Below are positions 5,730 through 6,038 of a stretch of DNA of 6,038 bases, one piece after another. The stretch covers positions 1 through 6,038 of the forward strand of contig JALGZO010000124.1 in assembly GCA_025774865.1 (NCBI GenBank), written 5' to 3'. The position numbers were made by a program, and so were the translations under genes. The notes beneath the pieces are model-generated. The model did no database searches and was not told the DNA's origin. It worked only from the letters and a program-made list of their open reading frames with translations. Numbering within the stretch: position 1 is the stretch's first letter; each line of letters begins with the position of its first letter. Origin of the DNA: a bacterium. Lineage in GTDB: Bacteria; ARS69.

Positions 5730-6038
5730 ATGACTGCGTGTCCTTTCTGCCAATCTCCGATCCCGGTCGGCGGCCGCTTCTGCCCGGCGTGTGGATCACC
5801 GACCGATGAACACCCCCCGACCGCGGGGGCGACGATCGCGGTGTCTCGTTCGTCGACACCCTCCGGCCGGACACCATCCTCGACTCCGCTGCCCGGGGCC
5901 GGCGCGTACGCCGCGGGCACCACGATCCAGGACCGGTACCGGATCGTCGGGTTGCTCGGCCGGGGAGGCATGGGCGAGGTCTACCGGGCCGACGATTTGA
6001 CGCTTGGCCAACCGGTGGCGTTGAAGTTCCTGCCGGAA
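5730..6038 (+). CDS. Zinc-ribbon Ser/Thr protein kinase (PknB-like), 3' partial
   Basis: The frame is open from ATG at 5730 to the window end (103 residues, no stop). The N-terminus holds a zinc-ribbon with two CxxC knuckles, CPFC (4-7) and CPAC (18-21). A Ser/Thr/Pro-rich linker (~24-62) follows, then the start of a Hanks-type kinase domain: [20 protein letters not shown], with the Gly-rich loop at 77-82, and the VALKF segment with the ATP-binding Lys99. Kinases of this build phosphorylate Ser/Thr on cytoplasmic partners and often have C-terminal sensor, TPR, WD40 or membrane parts, which are outside the window. The two other ATGs just upstream (5719, 5722) are out of frame. The Shine-Dalgarno is weak (GGGA about 10 nt upstream), and coupling to the PPC gene 25 bp before is likely. 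Proximity to the divergent FHA gene suggests the FHA protein may read its products. Confidence 0.9.
   Translation, partial: MTACPFCQSPIPVGGRFCPACGSPTDEHPPTAGATIAVSRSSTPSGRTPSSTPLPGAGAYAAGTTIQDRYRIVGLLGRGGMGEVYRADDLTLGQPVALKFLPE

Noticed and set aside
1662-6038. A type VI secretion locus suggested by Clp + FHA + Ser/Thr kinase
   Set aside because: No tss/vip/hcp/vgrG/IcmF-like gene is present, and the Clp protein carries an LGF ClpP-type loop, pointing to ClpA/ClpC rather than ClpV.
1-6038. tRNA, rRNA, CRISPR arrays, transposases or attachment sites
   Set aside because: Almost all sequence is protein-coding; the gaps are short and show no cloverleaf, no spaced repeats and no transposase fragments.

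Overview
The window is a GC-rich stretch of bacterial chromosome with no RNA genes, CRISPR array or insertion sequence that I can see. The first gene ends in a C-terminal FlgD-Ig-like (type IX sorting-like) beta domain. Such domains are common in exported proteins of FCB-group and related high-GC candidate phyla (Eisenbacteria, Latescibacteria, Krumholzibacteria, Gemmatimonadota). Together with the zinc-ribbon Ser/Thr kinase, the FHA protein and the glyoxylate enzyme, this suggests an aerobic, high-GC, Gram-negative lineage of that kind, perhaps from a metagenome. The taxonomic placement is inference.

Layout. (1) 1-494, plus: 3' end of a secreted protein, followed by a strong hairpin terminator (529-565). 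(2) 495-693: intergenic region with two short direct repeats. (3) 694-1665, plus: isocitrate lyase lacking about 104 N-terminal residues that the family normally has. (4) 5118 down to 1662, minus: a compact three-gene operon of a small FHA protein (5118-4714), a ClpA/ClpC-like double AAA+ unfoldase (4696-2588) and a TIGR01777 (YfcH/SulA-like) NAD(P)-binding epimerase (2591-1662). The FHA-clp gap is 17 bp, clp and the epimerase overlap by ATGA, and the epimerase and isocitrate lyase converge with overlapping stop codons. (5) 5119-5284: divergent promoter region. (6) 5285-5704, plus: PPC/DUF296-domain protein. (7) 5730-6038, plus: start of a zinc-ribbon Ser/Thr protein kinase cut by the window end.

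How the genes may work together: an FHA phosphothreonine reader is co-transcribed with a Clp unfoldase and sits divergently from a Ser/Thr kinase. This looks like a phosphorylation-linked protein quality-control or remodelling locus. The sequence supports the gene order but not a proven pathway.

The most unusual observations are two losses of conserved protein sequence 2.3 kb apart. Isocitrate lyase starts at its internal YPDQ motif. The second AAA+ module of the Clp protein lacks, in frame, about 40 residues between Walker B and the sensor-1 Asn. Either both genes are decayed or rearranged, or the contig carries assembly deletions. I do not see clear evidence for a wholly new system here.
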